A stretch of DNA of 64,000 bases, taken from assembly GCF_000723165.1 (NCBI RefSeq), contig NZ_HG322949.1, positions 4,639,711 to 4,703,710 of the forward strand, given 5' to 3'. Below the pieces are notes generated by a model that searched no databases, was not told the origin of the DNA, and saw nothing but the letters and a program-made list of their open reading frames with translations. Shown in pieces: positions 45,443 to 53,650 of this stretch. Each line of letters opens with the position of its first letter. Positions within the stretch are counted from its first letter, which is position 1. Source of the DNA: Janthinobacterium agaricidamnosum NBRC 102515 = DSM 9628. GTDB lineage: Bacteria; Pseudomonadota; Gammaproteobacteria; Burkholderiales; Burkholderiaceae_D. The position numbers and the translations under genes were made by a program.

Positions 45443-48163
45443 ATGATGATGGAAACTGTGTTGTCGCGTTCGCTGCGCCTGATGTTTTCCAGCGGCGCCG
45501 TGGTAGCAAGCCTGGGTCTGCTGGCCCACCCCGCGATGGCCGAAGATGCGCCGGTTCAACGCGTGGAAATTACCGGTTCGGCAATCAAACGCATTGATGC
45601 CGAAACCTCGGTACCGGTCACCGTGATCAAGATGGACGACCTGAAAAAAAATGGCGTCACCACCATCGAACAAGTGATGGCCAACCTGAGTGCCGCCCAA
45701 TCGACGCAAGGCACCAGCCAATCTGTGGGCAGCGGCACTGGAGGCGCCTCGTTCGCCGACTTGCGCGGCATCGGCGCCAACAAGACGCTGGTCTTGCTGA
45801 ACGGCCGCCGCCTGGCCAATAATGCGCTGGACAGCTCGGCGCCCGACTTGAACCTGATTCCGTTCGCCGCGCTCGAGCGCGTCGAAGTATTGCGCGACGG
45901 CGCATCCTCGCTGTACGGCAGCGATGCGGTCGGCGGCGTGATCAACTTTATCACCCGCAAGGATTTCCAGGGCGGCGTGGTGACCATCGGCGGCGATACG
46001 CCGCAACGCGCTGGCGGCTCCAGCAATAACGCCAACATCGCCTACGGCATCGGCGACATGGCCAAGGACGGCTTCAATGTATTCGCCGTGGTCGACCACC
46101 AGGAACAGCACCGCATCGGCGGTACCCAGCGCCCGTTCAACACCCGTTATGCGGGCGGCTTGTCGCAAAGCCCGAGCCCTGCCAATTACTCCCAGGGCGG
46201 CAGCAGCGGCAACCCGCTGGGTGGCAACTGCGCCAGCGCTCCGAACCTGATTTCAGATGGCGGCAGCGGCTGCCAGGAAACGACCTCGAGCTTCGTCGAT
46301 TATGTGCCGAAAAGCGAGCGCACCACCGGCTTGATCAAGGGCACGCTGAAACTCAATGAAAACCATGAACTGGGCATTGAATACCTGGCCAGCCAAAGCA
46401 AGGTGCAAAGCCTGGTCGCGCCTGTGCCATACGGCGCCCTGATACAAAATATCCGGCGTCCTGACGGCACGCTGAATCCTTACTATCCCGGCAATGGCAA
46501 CTTCACGCCGAACATTCCACTGGATCCGAATTTCACCGTGGCAAATATGCCGGATGGCGCACAGCCTGGTTTTGTCAAAACCAAATGGCGCGACTTGCCG
46601 AATGGCTCGCGCACCGATGAAAGCATCAACAAGCAACAACGCCTGGTCGTTTCACTGACCGGCGTGCTGGCTGGCTGGGATTACAATACAGCGCTGACCT
46701 ACAATGAAAACAAGGTCCAGGAAAACATCTACGGCTATAGCGATGGCGACATCATCGGCAAAGGCGTGCGCGACGGCGTGATCAACCCGTACGGCCCGCA
46801 AGACGCGGCCGGCACGGCATTGCTGAACAGCGCGGCGGTCAGCGGCTCGCTGCAGACCGCCAAAGGAAAGACCACCGGCATCGACTTCAACGCCAGCCGC
46901 GAAGTGGGCGACTGGCTGGGCGCCGGCCGTCCTGCTGCGCTGGCGGTCGGTGCACAAACCAGCCACGAAAGCTTCACGGACGTGGCCGAGCCGGTATTGG
47001 CGCAAAAAGTCATCGCCAGCAATGGCCTCGATCCGAACACCAACAACACCGGTTCACGCAACGTTTCAGCGTTGTTTACCGAATTGAACGTGCCGATCAC
47101 CAAAATGCTGGATGTGACCGCCGCCGTACGTTACGACAAGTACAGCGATTTCGGCAGCACCACCAACCCGAAACTCAGTTTCCGTCTGCAGCCGAACAAG
47201 CAAGTCTTGCTGCGCGGTTCCTATTCGACAGGATTCCGCGCTCCATCGCTGTATGAACTGCATTCGGCGCCGGTGTATACCAATATCTCTGCGCAACAGA
47301 ACGATCCGGTCAATTGCCCTGGCGGCGTACCCATTCCAGGCAAATCAAGGGCAGACAATTGCGGCCAGCAATTTCAGGCGCTGCGTGGCGGCAATGCCAA
47401 CCTGCAGCCTGAGAAATCGCAAAATGCGACTCTGGGTATCGTTGTCGAGCCTATCAACAACCTGACGCTGAGCGCCGATTTGTGGGCCATCGAACTGAAG
47501 CACTCGATCAACTACCTGAGCGAAAATGACATCTTCGCCAATCCGGCCCAGTATGCCGGCACCTATCACCGCACTGCCACCGGCGACCTGGCTACCGACG
47601 GTTCGCAATGTCCTGATCCGGCCACTTGCGGTTATGTCGACCAGCGCGACCTGAACCTGGGCGGCGTCAAGACCAACGGCGTCGACCTGGGCGCCAACTA
47701 TCGCTGGCGTTCGGCTGCCTGGGGCGATTACTCGGTGGTGATGAACGCAACCTATGTCCACAAGTATGAATACCAGAATAGCGAAGGCGGCGACTGGGTG
47801 CAGGGCGTAGGCGCTTACACCGGTAAAAACGGCCCGGTGTTCCGCTGGCAAAACAATATCACCCTGAACTGGAACAAGGGTGATTTCGGCGCCGGTCTGG
47901 CCGCGCATTACAAATCCGGTTATGTCGATGCACAGACGGATTTCAACACCACCAACAACGTCGTCGCGTCGTACACCACGTTCGACGGTTACGGCTCCTG
48001 GAAGGCGTTCAAGAACTTCACGCTGACCGCGGGCGTGCGTAATCTGTTCGACCGCGATCCTCCGTTGAGCTACCAGACCGATACCTTCCAGGCTGGCTTC
48101 GACCCGCGCTTTACCGACCCGACCGGCCGCACGTTCTACATGCGTGGCTCGTATAACTTCTAA
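45443..48163 (+). CDS. TonB-dependent outer-membrane receptor (subfamily B, second tandem copy)
   Basis: A 906-residue TonB-dependent receptor. The start is the ATG at 45443, eight bases after GGAG; an in-frame GTG at 45434 lies inside that site and is not the start. Signal peptide ends LAHPAMA|ED; then VQRVEITGSAIKR, plug motifs ADLRGIGANKTLVLLNGRR and VEVLRDGASSLYGSDAVGGVIN, and barrel end AGVRNLFDRDPPLSYQ and GRTFYMRGSYNF. It is the duplicate of the receptor at 41926. Substitutions are scattered, with clusters in presumed extracellular loops, so the two could differ in ligand preference or timing. Codons are more GC-rich at third positions than in the other copy. Confidence 0.93.
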   Translation: MMMETVLSRSLRLMFSSGAVVASLGLLAHPAMAEDAPVQRVEITGSAIKRIDAETSVPVTVIKMDDLKKNGVTTIEQVMANLSAAQSTQGTSQSVGSGTGGASFADLRGIGANKTLVLLNGRRLANNALDSSAPDLNLIPFAALERVEVLRDGASSLYGSDAVGGVINFITRKDFQGGVVTIGGDTPQRAGGSSNNANIAYGIGDMAKDGFNVFAVVDHQEQHRIGGTQRPFNTRYAGGLSQSPSPANYSQGGSSGNPLGGNCASAPNLISDGGSGCQETTSSFVDYVPKSERTTGLIKGTLKLNENHELGIEYLASQSKVQSLVAPVPYGALIQNIRRPDGTLNPYYPGNGNFTPNIPLDPNFTVANMPDGAQPGFVKTKWRDLPNGSRTDESINKQQRLVVSLTGVLAGWDYNTALTYNENKVQENIYGYSDGDIIGKGVRDGVINPYGPQDAAGTALLNSAAVSGSLQTAKGKTTGIDFNASREVGDWLGAGRPAALAVGAQTSHESFTDVAEPVLAQKVIASNGLDPNTNNTGSRNVSALFTELNVPITKMLDVTAAVRYDKYSDFGSTTNPKLSFRLQPNKQVLLRGSYSTGFRAPSLYELHSAPVYTNISAQQNDPVNCPGGVPIPGKSRADNCGQQFQALRGGNANLQPEKSQNATLGIVVEPINNLTLSADLWAIELKHSINYLSENDIFANPAQYAGTYHRTATGDLATDGSQCPDPATCGYVDQRDLNLGGVKTNGVDLGANYRWRSAAWGDYSVVMNATYVHKYEYQNSEGGDWVQGVGAYTGKNGPVFRWQNNITLNWNKGDFGAGLAAHYKSGYVDAQTDFNTTNNVVASYTTFDGYGSWKAFKNFTLTAGVRNLFDRDPPLSYQTDTFQAGFDPRFTDPTGRTFYMRGSYNF

Positions 48164-48189
48164 GCGGCAATAGCAAGCTGGCTTGGCAC

Positions 48190-48224
48190 AACGCCCGGGA
48201 GCAGTTTTCCCGGGCGTTTTTTTA
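48190..48224 (+). terminator. Rho-independent terminator of the sixth TBDR
   Basis: AACGCCCGGGA and TCCCGGGCGTT form an 11-base perfect stem followed by seven T residues; its right edge touches the stop codon of the convergent kinase gene. Confidence 0.9.
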
Positions 48225-49076
48225 CGCCTGACAGACCAGCGGCAGGCGCATCCGGATGCGGCAACCGGGGCTTTCCACAGCCCACACCTCACCGCCCAGC
48301 TGCTGCACGATGGTGTGGATGATATGCATGCCCAGCCCCGAACCGCCCTGGCCGCGGGTGGTCGTGAAAAACGGTTCGAACAAGCGTGCGCGCACCTCCG
48401 GCGCCAGGCCAACGCCATCGTCGGCAAACTCCAGCAGCAGCCATTCGCCAGCCGCGCCTGTTTGACTACCCGCCGCGATGCGGATCACACCGGGGCCGCC
48501 ATCCGGATAGCCGTGACGCACGCTGTTCATCAACAGGTTCGACAAGATCTGCCCCGTCTTGCCAGCCGGCAGGCACACCTTGCACGCAGCGTCGATATCG
48601 AGTTCGACGCGCAGCGCGGCCCTGTTCAATTCAGGACTGTGCGCCAACACCACCCCGGCCACATACTCGCGCAGCGCCAGCTCGGCCATATAGTCGCTGC
48701 CCTGGTCGACCGCCAACTGCTTGAAATTGCCGATCAATTCCGCGGCCCGCGCCAGGTTGCGCTCGACCAGTTGCGCCGCTTCCTTCAATTTGCCGCTCAA
48801 GGCGCTCAATTCGGAACGGCTGACTTTCTCGCCGCCCAGCAAGGCCAGCATCTGGTCGGCATAACTGCCCATGCTGGACGCGGCCGTCAGCGCCACGCCG
48901 ACCGGCGTATTGACGTCATGCGCGACGCCGGCCACCAGCGCGCCCAGCGCCGCCATCGGCTCTTGCTCGATCAGCTGAGTTTGCGCAGCCAGCAACGCTT
49001 CCTCCAGCTGCGCCCGGCGCTCGGCGTCGAACAACGCACGATCTGCTGGAGAGCTGGGAGTGCGGCTGGTATCCAC
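48222..49076 (-). CDS. Sensor histidine kinase core, apparently lacking its sensor part
   Basis: A 284-residue histidine kinase. A coiled-coil lead-in (EEALLAAQTQLIEQEPMAALGALVAG) precedes the phospho-acceptor His53 in VAHDVNTPVG; the ATPase domain shows the N box NLLMNSVRHG, G1 FADDGVGL, the F box LFEPFFTT and G2 GGSGLGMHI. The frame opens with a GTG at 49076 and is closed by a TGA eight codons upstream. No ribosome-binding site, membrane segment or PAS/HAMP sensor domain is present, whereas relatives with this lead-in usually carry long N-terminal sensors. So it may be 5'-truncated or a soluble kinase fed by another sensor. No response regulator adjoins it. Convergent with the sixth TBDR. 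Confidence 0.75.
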   Translation of the reverse strand: MDTSRTPSSPADRALFDAERRAQLEEALLAAQTQLIEQEPMAALGALVAGVAHDVNTPVGVALTAASSMGSYADQMLALLGGEKVSRSELSALSGKLKEAAQLVERNLARAAELIGNFKQLAVDQGSDYMAELALREYVAGVVLAHSPELNRAALRVELDIDAACKVCLPAGKTGQILSNLLMNSVRHGYPDGGPGVIRIAAGSQTGAAGEWLLLEFADDGVGLAPEVRARLFEPFFTTTRGQGGSGLGMHIIHTIVQQLGGEVWAVESPGCRIRMRLPLVCQA

Positions 49077-49233
49077 GACGCGGCCTGGAGGTCTATATCA
49101 CGATAGAAAGGGACGAGATGGACGGCGCCTGGGCGCCGCCAATTTCCGTCATGCAAGCTGAATCGGTGCTGCGGACGGTCAACCATGATTGTATCTCAAA
49201 ATATTATCGTCGAATACATTATTGCTAATTTTT

Positions 49234-50199
49234 TTACAACCATCCGGAGCGCTTGAAGCGGTAATACAAATAACCGCACACGCTGACCATCACCAGCACC
49301 GCGGCCGGATAGCCGTATTTCCATTCCAGTTCCGGCATCAGCTTGAAGTTCATGCCCCACACGCCGGCGAAGGCGGTGAAGATCGCGAAGATCGCGGCCC
49401 ACGCCGCCAACTGCTTGTTGACTTCGCTCTCATCGATGGCGACCATCGACAGGTTCACCTGGATTGCCGTGCCGATGGTGTCGCGGATGGTGTCGAGCGT
49501 GCCGTTGATGCGGTACAGGTGGTCGTGCACGTCGCGGAAATAATCCTGGGTATCGCGGCACATCGGCGGCACCCGCCCGCCATGCAGCTTGCCGACCGCT
49601 TCCATCAGCGGGCCGACCACGTGGCGCAGCACCATGATCTTGCGTTTCAACTGGTACAGGCGTTCGATATTGTCGCGTTCCGAGCCGCGGTCGAAAATCC
49701 GGTCCTCGATCAATTCCAGTTCCGATTCCAGCGCATCGACCACCGGGAAATACCGGTCGACCACCGCATCCATCAACGCATACAGCACAAAAGCCGAACC
49801 CTGGCGCAGCAAATGCGGCTCGTGTTCGGCGCGCGCGCGCACGCCGAGGAAACCCTGCGAACTATGGCTGCGTGCCGACAACACATAATTCTCGCCGACA
49901 AAGATATCGACTTCGCCCAGCACCAGCTCGTCGCCGACCATTTCCACCGTCTGCACCACCGCAAACAGCGAATCGCCGTATTCCTCGATCTTGGGGCGCT
50001 GGTGACCGCGCTGGGCGTCTTCCACCGCCAGCTCGTGCAGGTTGAACTCTTGCTGCATCTGTTTCAGTTCTTCCGGCTGCGCATCGCGCAACGCGACCCA
50101 GACGAAACAATCGGGGCGTTCGACGTAATCGCTGATTGCTTCGATCGGAATGTCGGCCAGTTTTTTACCGTCCTGATAGGCCACGCAATTGATCAGCAT
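49234..50199 (-). CDS. corA: CorA-type magnesium/cobalt transporter
   Basis: A CorA channel for Mg2+ (also Co2+/Ni2+), 321 residues from the ATG at 50199 (MLINCVAYQ); the frame extends to 50253, but GATGGA before the internal ATG and family length favour the shorter protein. The large cytoplasmic alpha/beta and helical domain is followed by two C-terminal membrane helices. The pore motif GMN lies in GVWGMNFKLMPELEW at the end of the first helix, and the chain ends with the basic YRFKRSGWL typical of CorA. Single gene, downstream of the ntr block on the same strand. Confidence 0.95.
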   Translation of the reverse strand: MLINCVAYQDGKKLADIPIEAISDYVERPDCFVWVALRDAQPEELKQMQQEFNLHELAVEDAQRGHQRPKIEEYGDSLFAVVQTVEMVGDELVLGEVDIFVGENYVLSARSHSSQGFLGVRARAEHEPHLLRQGSAFVLYALMDAVVDRYFPVVDALESELELIEDRIFDRGSERDNIERLYQLKRKIMVLRHVVGPLMEAVGKLHGGRVPPMCRDTQDYFRDVHDHLYRINGTLDTIRDTIGTAIQVNLSMVAIDESEVNKQLAAWAAIFAIFTAFAGVWGMNFKLMPELEWKYGYPAAVLVMVSVCGYLYYRFKRSGWL

Positions 50200-50289
50200 A
50201 CAAATTCCATCAAAAATGGGCGCGCGGATAGGAGTAGCGCGCCCGGCAAGCAAGAGCTTACCTGATCGGAGGAAATTTGGAAGCGGAGC

Positions 50290-50314
50290 GCAGGCCGGCG
50301 CAGCGCCGGCCTGC
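50290..50314 (-). terminator. GC-rich hairpin after ntrC
   Basis: GCAGGCCGGCG and CGCCGGCCTGC pair perfectly around a 3-base loop a few bases beyond the ntrC stop codon. No T tract follows on the minus strand, so it may stabilise the 3' end or terminate only partly. Confidence 0.5.
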
Positions 50315-50318
50315 GGGA

Positions 50319-51821
50319 TCAGTCGTCCTTGGCGCCGTCGATGCCCAGTTCGGCGATCTTGCGGGTGATGGTGTTGCGGCCGATGCCCAGCCGGACCGCC
50401 GCATCGTTCTTGCGGCCGTGGGTATGCTTCAGTGCGGTCTTGATCAGCGCCGACTCGAATTGGCGGCCCAGCAGCGCCATCACTTCCGGCTGGCCGGCGC
50501 TGAGCATGCTGGCGGCCTGCAATTCCAGCAAGCCGATCCAGCCCGGCGCGGTGCCGTTGGCCGGCGCCGCCGCATCGAACACCATGCCGCCCGCCGCATG
50601 GCCATGCCCGGCTCCGGCAGGCGCGGCGTGGCCACCGTCAGGCAGCGACAGCGCGGCCGGCACCTCCTGGCCCTGGGTCAATTCCAGCGGCAAGTCCTTG
50701 ATTTCGACGGTTTGCCCCGGCGCCATCACGGTGATCCAGTTGCACAGGTTTTCCAGCTGGCGCACATTGCCCGGCAAGTCCAGGCCGCTGAGGAAGTGCA
50801 TCGTCGATTCGCTCATGCGCTTCGCTTCGACACCCAGCTGGCGCGCGCTTTGCACCAGGAAGTGACGCACCAAAATGGGGATATCTTCACGGCGCTCCCT
50901 CAAACTGGGCAGGCGCAAGCGGATCACATTCAGGCGGTGATACAAGTCTTCGCGAAACAAGCCATCGCGCACGCGCTGTTCCAGGTTTTGGTGCGTCGCG
51001 GTAATCACCCGCACATTGGCTTTCAAGGGCTGATGGCCGCCGACGCGGTAGAAATGGCCGTCCGACAGTACCCGCAGCAAACGGGTTTGCAAGTCAAATG
51101 GCATGTCGCCGATTTCATCCAGGAACAAAGTACCATTCTCGGCTTGCTCGAAACGGCCGCGGCGGGTGGTTTGCGCGCCGGTAAACGCGCCGCGCTCATG
51201 GCCGAACAGTTCCGATTCCAGCAAATCCTTGGGAATCGCCGCCGTGTTCAGGGCGATAAACGGTTGCGCCGCGCGCGGACTGTGCTTGTGCAGCGCGCGC
51301 GCCACCAATTCCTTGCCGGTGCCCGATTCGCCGGTGATCAGCACCGTCACATTCGATTGCGACAGCCGGCCGATGGCGCGAAAAACCTCTTGCATGGCGG
51401 GTGCCTGGCCGAGGATTTCCGGCGTTTCGCTGGGACCGGACTCGACGCTGGTTTCGCGCAGGCTTTCATCGAGCGCGCGGCGTATCAGTTCGACCGCCTT
51501 GTCGATGTCGAACGGCTTGGCCAGGTATTCGAAAGCGCCGCCCTGGAACGCCGCGACCGCCGAATCGAGGTCGGAAAAGGCCGTGATGATGATCACCGGC
51601 AAGCCCGGAAAGCGCGACTTGACGGTTTGCAGCAATTCCAGCCCGGAAGCGCCGGGCATGCGGATATCCGACACCAGCACTTGCGGCGTGTCGAATTCGA
51701 GTGCGGCGATCGCATCGCGCGCATTGGCAAAACTCTTGGTGGCGAGGTTTTCACGCGCCAGCGCTTTTTCCAGCACCCAGCGGATTGATTCGTCGTCGTC
51801 TACGATCCAGATTGGCTTCAT
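50319..51821 (-). CDS. ntrC: Nitrogen-regulation response regulator NtrC
   Basis: NtrC (GlnG), a sigma-54 activator, 500 residues. The receiver domain has phospho-acceptor Asp52 (VLVSDIRMPG) and the acidic pocket DDDE near 8-11. The AAA+ domain has Walker A GESGTGKE, the sigma-54 contact motif GAFTGA and Walker B GTLFLDEIGD. A Fis-type helix-turn-helix closes the protein (AAVRLGIGRNTITRKIAELGI). The linker before it carries a Gly/Ala/His-rich stretch. When phosphorylated by NtrB it activates sigma-54 promoters such as the one found here upstream of glnA. It follows ntrB after 65 bases. Confidence 0.97.
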   Translation of the reverse strand: MKPIWIVDDDESIRWVLEKALARENLATKSFANARDAIAALEFDTPQVLVSDIRMPGASGLELLQTVKSRFPGLPVIIITAFSDLDSAVAAFQGGAFEYLAKPFDIDKAVELIRRALDESLRETSVESGPSETPEILGQAPAMQEVFRAIGRLSQSNVTVLITGESGTGKELVARALHKHSPRAAQPFIALNTAAIPKDLLESELFGHERGAFTGAQTTRRGRFEQAENGTLFLDEIGDMPFDLQTRLLRVLSDGHFYRVGGHQPLKANVRVITATHQNLEQRVRDGLFREDLYHRLNVIRLRLPSLRERREDIPILVRHFLVQSARQLGVEAKRMSESTMHFLSGLDLPGNVRQLENLCNWITVMAPGQTVEIKDLPLELTQGQEVPAALSLPDGGHAAPAGAGHGHAAGGMVFDAAAPANGTAPGWIGLLELQAASMLSAGQPEVMALLGRQFESALIKTALKHTHGRKNDAAVRLGIGRNTITRKIAELGIDGAKDD

Positions 51822-51886
51822 TAGTGTCTGCGTCCCGCAATATGGATTTCATTTGATGGGATACGAATCCAGGGCGGCCCCCCCGC

Positions 51887-52969
51887 TTATGGCAAGGGTA
51901 AAACGATCCTGAAATCGGTATATCCAGGCCGGCTCTCGCACTCGATCACGCCCATATGCTGCTGCACGAAAGTTTGTGCCAGCGTCAATCCCAAACCGCT
52001 GCCGCCTTCCCTGCCCGATACCAGCGGATAGAAAATACGGTCGCGGATCTGCGGCGAGATGCCCGGTCCATTGTCGATGATATGCAAGTCTAATGCCAGC
52101 CCGTAACGGACCTTGGCCAAGGTCACCTGGCGCGCCACCCGGGTCTTGAAAACCAGCTCGGCATCGCCGGTGTCGATGCGTTCCGACAAAGCCTGGGCCG
52201 CGTTGTGTGCGATGTTGAGCACGGTTTGTATCAATTGTTCCTTGTCGCCGCGAAACTCGGGGATCGACGCATCGTAATCGCGCAAGATCGTCAAGCCGCT
52301 GGGAAACTCGGCCAGGATCAGGCTGCGCACCCGTTCGCACACTTCATGGATATTCACGTCGCCGACGATATGCGGCCGGCGGTGCGGCGCCAGCAGGCGG
52401 TCGACCAGGGTTTGCAGGCGGTCGGCTTCCTTGATGATGACCTGGGTATATTCGCGCAGCGCGGTCAGGTGCAGCGCCGGCAATTCCATTTCCAGCAATT
52501 GCGCCGCGCCGCGGATGCCGCCCAGCGGATTCTTGATTTCATGGGCCAGGTTGCGGATCAGCTCCTTGTGGACCTGGCTTTGGTCGAGGATGCGCTCTTC
52601 GCGGTCCAGCTTCAGTTGCTGCACGTTTTCGCGCAATTCGATCAGGACCGCATTGGCCGGATCGTCCAGCGCGCTGATGATGCTATGCACGTGCAATGGA
52701 TCGCGGCCGCTGCGTTCCAGCGTCAAATCCTGGCGCAGGTCGGAAAATTTATGTTCCTGCGCCTGCAGGCAAATCGCCGCCAATTCCTCGGGATTCGAAA
52801 ACAGCGACGTCAGCTTTTGGCGCGACAGCGCTTTCAGCGAACTTTCCAGCAAGTTTTCCGCCGCCGGATTGGCATAGTCGATATGACCGCCGGCGTCGAG
52901 CAGGATTACCGCCGACGCCAGCCATTGCAGGCCGGCCAGTTTGGCTTCATGGGGATGCACAGCAGTCAT
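51887..52969 (-). CDS. ntrB: Nitrogen-regulation sensor kinase NtrB
   Basis: NtrB (GlnL), the cytoplasmic kinase/phosphatase of NtrC controlled by PII protein. 360 residues: PAS domain at about 14-70 (AVILLDAGGHIDYANPAAENLL), phospho-acceptor His143 in NLAHEIKNPLGG, and the ATPase domain with N box NIAHNAAQAL, G1 IIDNGPGI and G2 GGSGLGLTLAQ. Its ATG overlaps the stop codon of the DUF4124 gene by four bases (ATGA), so the two are translationally coupled. Part of the glnA - DUF4124 - ntrB - ntrC block. Confidence 0.97.
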   Translation of the reverse strand: MTAVHPHEAKLAGLQWLASAVILLDAGGHIDYANPAAENLLESSLKALSRQKLTSLFSNPEELAAICLQAQEHKFSDLRQDLTLERSGRDPLHVHSIISALDDPANAVLIELRENVQQLKLDREERILDQSQVHKELIRNLAHEIKNPLGGIRGAAQLLEMELPALHLTALREYTQVIIKEADRLQTLVDRLLAPHRRPHIVGDVNIHEVCERVRSLILAEFPSGLTILRDYDASIPEFRGDKEQLIQTVLNIAHNAAQALSERIDTGDAELVFKTRVARQVTLAKVRYGLALDLHIIDNGPGISPQIRDRIFYPLVSGREGGSGLGLTLAQTFVQQHMGVIECESRPGYTDFRIVLPLP

Positions 52970-53511
52970 CGGATATTCGCAATCTCGCGTTTCAAAGCCT
53001 CGACGTTTTTCTCCGCCCGGCTGACGTTGTCTTTCATTAAAGCCACCCGCTCCTGGTATTTGGCGTAATTACGCTCATTCCCATTACGTTCCGGCTCGCC
53101 ATTGTTGTAGTCCTTTTTCAGCGCCGCCAGCTTGGCTTCCTCGCTGCGCAACTCATCGAGCAAGATCTGGCGCCGGTCGTTGTCGCGCGCCTTTTGCTCG
53201 GCGCTGTCGACTTTCGGGAAGTCGCCCGGCGACGCCGCAGGTCCGGCCGCCGCCGGGCCGCGCGCGGATGAGGCAGCGGGACCGCTGCGCTTCGGCGGCG
53301 CCGGGATCGCCGCCGGCAAATCGAGCGCCTTGCACTTGCCTTTGCGGTTGGTATCGGTCAATTCCTTTTGGCCGTTGGCGTCGACGCACAGGTAAATTTC
53401 CCCTTCGGCGTGCGCCACTGCAGGGGCAACCAGCCCGGCCAGCGCCGCCAGCGACATCCATAGCGCCACGATGTTTTGCTTGTTCAATCCGCTTGTCTTC
53501 CTTGTCAGCAT
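52966..53511 (-). CDS. DUF4124-domain envelope protein in the glnA-ntrBC block
   Basis: A protein of about 181 residues with a signal peptide (ALWMSLAALAGLVAPAVAHA), an N-terminal DUF4124-like segment (EGEIYLCVDANGQKELTDTNRKGKC), a Pro/Ala-rich linker and a C-terminal coiled coil (LLDELRSEEAKLAAL and NVSRAEKNVEALKREI). It should be periplasmic; no function is known for the domain. The start is uncertain: ATG at 53511, or a TTG at about 53487 that has AAGGAAGAC in front and begins right before the signal peptide; the frame runs even to 53637. Genes of this kind occur between glnA and ntrB in many betaproteobacteria. It overlaps ntrB by ATGA and follows the glnA terminator. Confidence 0.8.
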   Translation of the reverse strand: MLTRKTSGLNKQNIVALWMSLAALAGLVAPAVAHAEGEIYLCVDANGQKELTDTNRKGKCKALDLPAAIPAPPKRSGPAASSARGPAAAGPAASPGDFPKVDSAEQKARDNDRRQILLDELRSEEAKLAALKKDYNNGEPERNGNERNYAKYQERVALMKDNVSRAEKNVEALKREIANIR

Positions 53512-53576
53512 GAATCGCGGCCACGCGCGACGACTCCGTTCACGCTGAATATACAACAGGAAACCCTGACAGCCAT

Positions 53577-53612
53577 AAAAAAACGCGAGGAAACCGTAGT
53601 CCGCCTCGCGTT
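53577..53612 (-). terminator. Rho-independent terminator of glnA
   Basis: On the minus strand AACGCGAGG and CCTCGCGTT pair around a 13-base loop and are followed by seven T residues. A second small hairpin (GCCGGTGT/ACACCGGC, 53625-53641) lies between it and the glnA stop. This separates glnA from the DUF4124-ntrB-ntrC genes, which then need partial read-through or their own promoter. Confidence 0.85.
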
Positions 53613-53650
53613 CTTGCTGTCCGCGCCGGTGTGACACCGGCCCATCATGA

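Larger units (their letters stand above)
44965..48350 (+). repeat. Tandem duplication, second unit
   Basis: Second direct copy of the leader, receptor, terminator and kinase 3' end; see the first unit at 41445. Here the convergent kinase gene continues intact for 284 codons. The right limit is set only by where the fossil in the first copy stops resembling the kinase. Confidence 0.75.

Noticed and set aside
49077..49190. N-terminal extension of the histidine kinase
   Set aside because: A TGA stands eight codons before the GTG in the kinase frame, and the alternative frame over this stretch shows no recognisable sensor domain, so I did not extend the gene.
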